Part shown: positions 5,719-6,869 of the stretch, piece after piece | How the letters are laid out: each line of letters starts with the position of its first letter | Position numbering within the stretch: position 1 is the stretch's first letter | Position numbers and translations under genes: made by a program | Assembly (NCBI GenBank): GCA_035628055.1 | Contig: DASPKO010000155.1 | Span: forward strand, 1 to 6,869 | Direction of reading: 5' to 3' | DNA length: 6,869 nt | Origin: DASPKO01 sp035628055 | GTDB taxonomy: Bacteria > Planctomycetota > Phycisphaerae > Phycisphaerales > UBA1924 | The notes under the pieces: generated by a model | Seen by the model: the letters and a program-made list of their open reading frames with translations, nothing else | Told to the model about the DNA's origin: nothing | Databases searched by the model: none

Positions 5719-6869
5719 ATGAAGCTCTGCGCACGTCTCGCGGCGTCCCTGGTGACGGGCTGGCTGTGGTTCGGTGCCGCGCCCGCTCAGGGTCAGGACG
5801 GCTCCCCCGCCCCGATCCCGCTCGAACCCGCGGCCGCGAACCGGCCGACGGCCGAGCCCCCCCGACCCGCCAGGGCCGAGCCGGCCAAGATCTACGACGA
5901 GGCCGCCCGGGCGCAGGACCAGATCGCCGCGGCCCTCGCCAGGGCCAAGCGCGACAACACCCGCGTCCTGGTGCAGTGGGGCGCCAACTGGTGCGGGTGG
6001 TGCCACATCCTGCACGAGGGAATGTCGAAGAACCCCGACCTCCGCCAGAAGCTCCTGTACGAATACCAGGTCGTGCACGTCGACATCGGCCGGTGGGACA
6101 AGCACATGGACCTCGCCACGTCGTACGGGGCGAACCTGAAAGCCCACGGCGTTCCTTTTCTCACGGTCCTCGACGCGAGCGGGAAAGTGCTGGCCAACCA
6201 GGAGACCGGCACGCTCGAGACCAAGCCCGCCCCCGGACAGGAGGCGGCCCACACGCCCGGTCACGACGCCGGCAAGGTGCTGGCCTTCCTGACCAGGCAC
6301 CAGGCCCCCGCCCCGGATGCGCCGGCCGCGCTCGCCGCGGCACTCGCCGAGGGCAAGGCCTCCGGGCGCAGGGTGCTCCTTCACTTCGGCGCGCCCTGGT
6401 GCGGCTGGTGCCACAAGCTGGAGGACTGGCTCGCCCGTCCGGACGTTCAGCCGCTGATGGCCAAGGACTACGTGGACCTGAAGATCGACATCGAGCGCGC
6501 CGCCGGCGGGAAGGAACTGCTGGCCCGCTTCGGGGCCGACAAGAAGGGCATCCCTTGGATGGCGATCCTCGATCCTTCCACCGGCGCGGCGATCGCGACC
6601 AGCGACGGGCCCAAGGGCAACGTCGGATTCCCCTACGAGCCCGACGAGATCGCCCACTTCATGAACATGCTCGGCCAGACCAGGCAGAAGCTCACCGAGG
6701 CCGACCTGGCCGTGATCAACAAGGCGCTCACCTACCCGCTCCCCGAAGCCCAGCTCGACCGCTTCATCTTCAAGATCGTCGTCGGCTACTCACAGCTCGA
6801 TGACCTCATGACCATCCTCGACCGCACCACCGCCACCCAGCAGCCCGAGAGCAGCAAGATCCTCGACGG
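5719..6869 (+). CDS. Exported double thioredoxin-domain protein, frame continuing into MoxR-like sequence; 3' end outside window
   Basis: Open frame of 383 codons with no stop before the window edge. Residues 1-23 are a likely Sec signal peptide (MKLCAR, hydrophobic 7-20, cleavage after APA), so the protein should act outside the cytoplasm. A Pro/Ala linker runs to about 56. Thioredoxin-like domain 1 (about 59-195) has CGWC at 92-95 and a cis-Pro candidate, Pro146, in GVPFLTVLD. Domain 2 (about 201-320) has CGWC at 228-231 and Pro279 in GIPWMAILD. Both have the cysteine pair needed for thiol-disulfide exchange; the true substrate is unknown. Helical residues 307-337 look like the usual end of such proteins. 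From about residue 338 the sequence becomes the C-terminal part of a MoxR-type AAA+ ATPase, which does not belong to this family. Start ATG 5719 is supported by GGAGGG. It is divergent from atpG across 141 bases, in which no convincing promoter for this gene is seen. Confidence 0.85.
   Translation, partial: MKLCARLAASLVTGWLWFGAAPAQGQDGSPAPIPLEPAAANRPTAEPPRPARAEPAKIYDEAARAQDQIAAALARAKRDNTRVLVQWGANWCGWCHILHEGMSKNPDLRQKLLYEYQVVHVDIGRWDKHMDLATSYGANLKAHGVPFLTVLDASGKVLANQETGTLETKPAPGQEAAHTPGHDAGKVLAFLTRHQAPAPDAPAALAAALAEGKASGRRVLLHFGAPWCGWCHKLEDWLARPDVQPLMAKDYVDLKIDIERAAGGKELLARFGADKKGIPWMAILDPSTGAAIATSDGPKGNVGFPYEPDEIAHFMNMLGQTRQKLTEADLAVINKALTYPLPEAQLDRFIFKIVVGYSQLDDLMTILDRTTATQQPESSKILD
6730..6869 (+). 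other. MoxR-family AAA+ ATPase fragment joined in frame to the thioredoxin-like gene
   Basis: Codons 338-383 of the preceding frame read TYPLPEAQLDRFIFKIVVGY followed by a segment ending in ILDRTT and then ILD. This is the part of MoxR-type ATPases just after the sensor 1 strand (usual context NPIEQEGTYPLPEAQLDRF), including the arginine region and the start of the lid. The Walker A, Walker B and sensor 1 motifs, which should lie upstream, are absent and replaced by the thioredoxin-like protein. Base composition shifts a little: I count 88 G or C in these 140 bases (63%), lower than the surrounding sequence appears to be. The fragment continues past the window edge. It is either the product of a rearrangement or an assembly join; it could not bind ATP as it stands. 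Confidence 0.75.

Noticed and set aside
5704..6657. Minus-strand open frame of 317 codons opposite the thioredoxin-like gene
   Set aside because: Antisense to a frame with a signal peptide, two CGWC motifs and a Shine-Dalgarno; the Gly/Val/Arg-rich product has no recognisable domain.
5766..6803. Plus-strand open frame of 345 codons inside the thioredoxin-like gene
   Set aside because: It is a different frame of the same DNA, very Arg/Gly/Pro-rich. The real gene uses the frame from ATG 5719 and has no stop in the window.

Overview
This is a very GC-rich bacterial window with dense, conventional housekeeping genes, very short intergenic gaps and no stretch over 150 bases without a gene. It has no insertion sequence, CRISPR array, phage gene or rRNA. 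The gene content, the GC-rich codon use and the style of the double thioredoxin-fold protein and MoxR-type sequence at the right end would fit a high-GC planctomycete. That placement is a low-confidence inference, since no single marker here settles the phylum.

Left half, minus strand, read right to left from about 3346 to 1: a co-directional cluster ribH (lumazine synthase) - nusB (transcription antitermination factor) - ftsY (SRP receptor GTPase) - gap (glyceraldehyde-3-phosphate dehydrogenase) - an unidentified short membrane-anchored protein cut by the window edge. ribH and nusB overlap by one base (TGATG). nusB and ftsY are 2 bases apart. gap follows after 73 bases with its own good Shine-Dalgarno, and the last gene starts 9 bases after gap. 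This looks like one operon joining flavin synthesis, rRNA antitermination, membrane protein targeting and glycolysis.

Middle, plus strand: a type I phosphomannose isomerase (manA) is divergent from ribH across 86 bases. Both genes start with GTG, lack a Shine-Dalgarno, and carry TACC(A/G)T exactly 6 bases upstream, which suggests paired leaderless promoters. A complete tRNA-Ser(UGA) follows manA.

Right part: atpG (ATP synthase gamma subunit) is on the minus strand, convergent with the tRNA across a GC-rich hairpin, and stands alone rather than inside an atp operon. Divergent from it is a plus-strand exported protein with two thioredoxin-like domains, each with a CGWC active site. Near codon 338 this reading frame switches abruptly, and in frame, to the C-terminal half of a MoxR-type AAA+ ATPase, then runs off the window. 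This junction is the most unusual thing here. It is either a real rearrangement or an assembly chimera. The joining of an exported protein to an internal piece of a cytoplasmic ATPase lacking its Walker motifs favours an artefact or a broken gene over a working fusion. Otherwise the window is ordinary core genome, and I see no convincing new multi-gene system.
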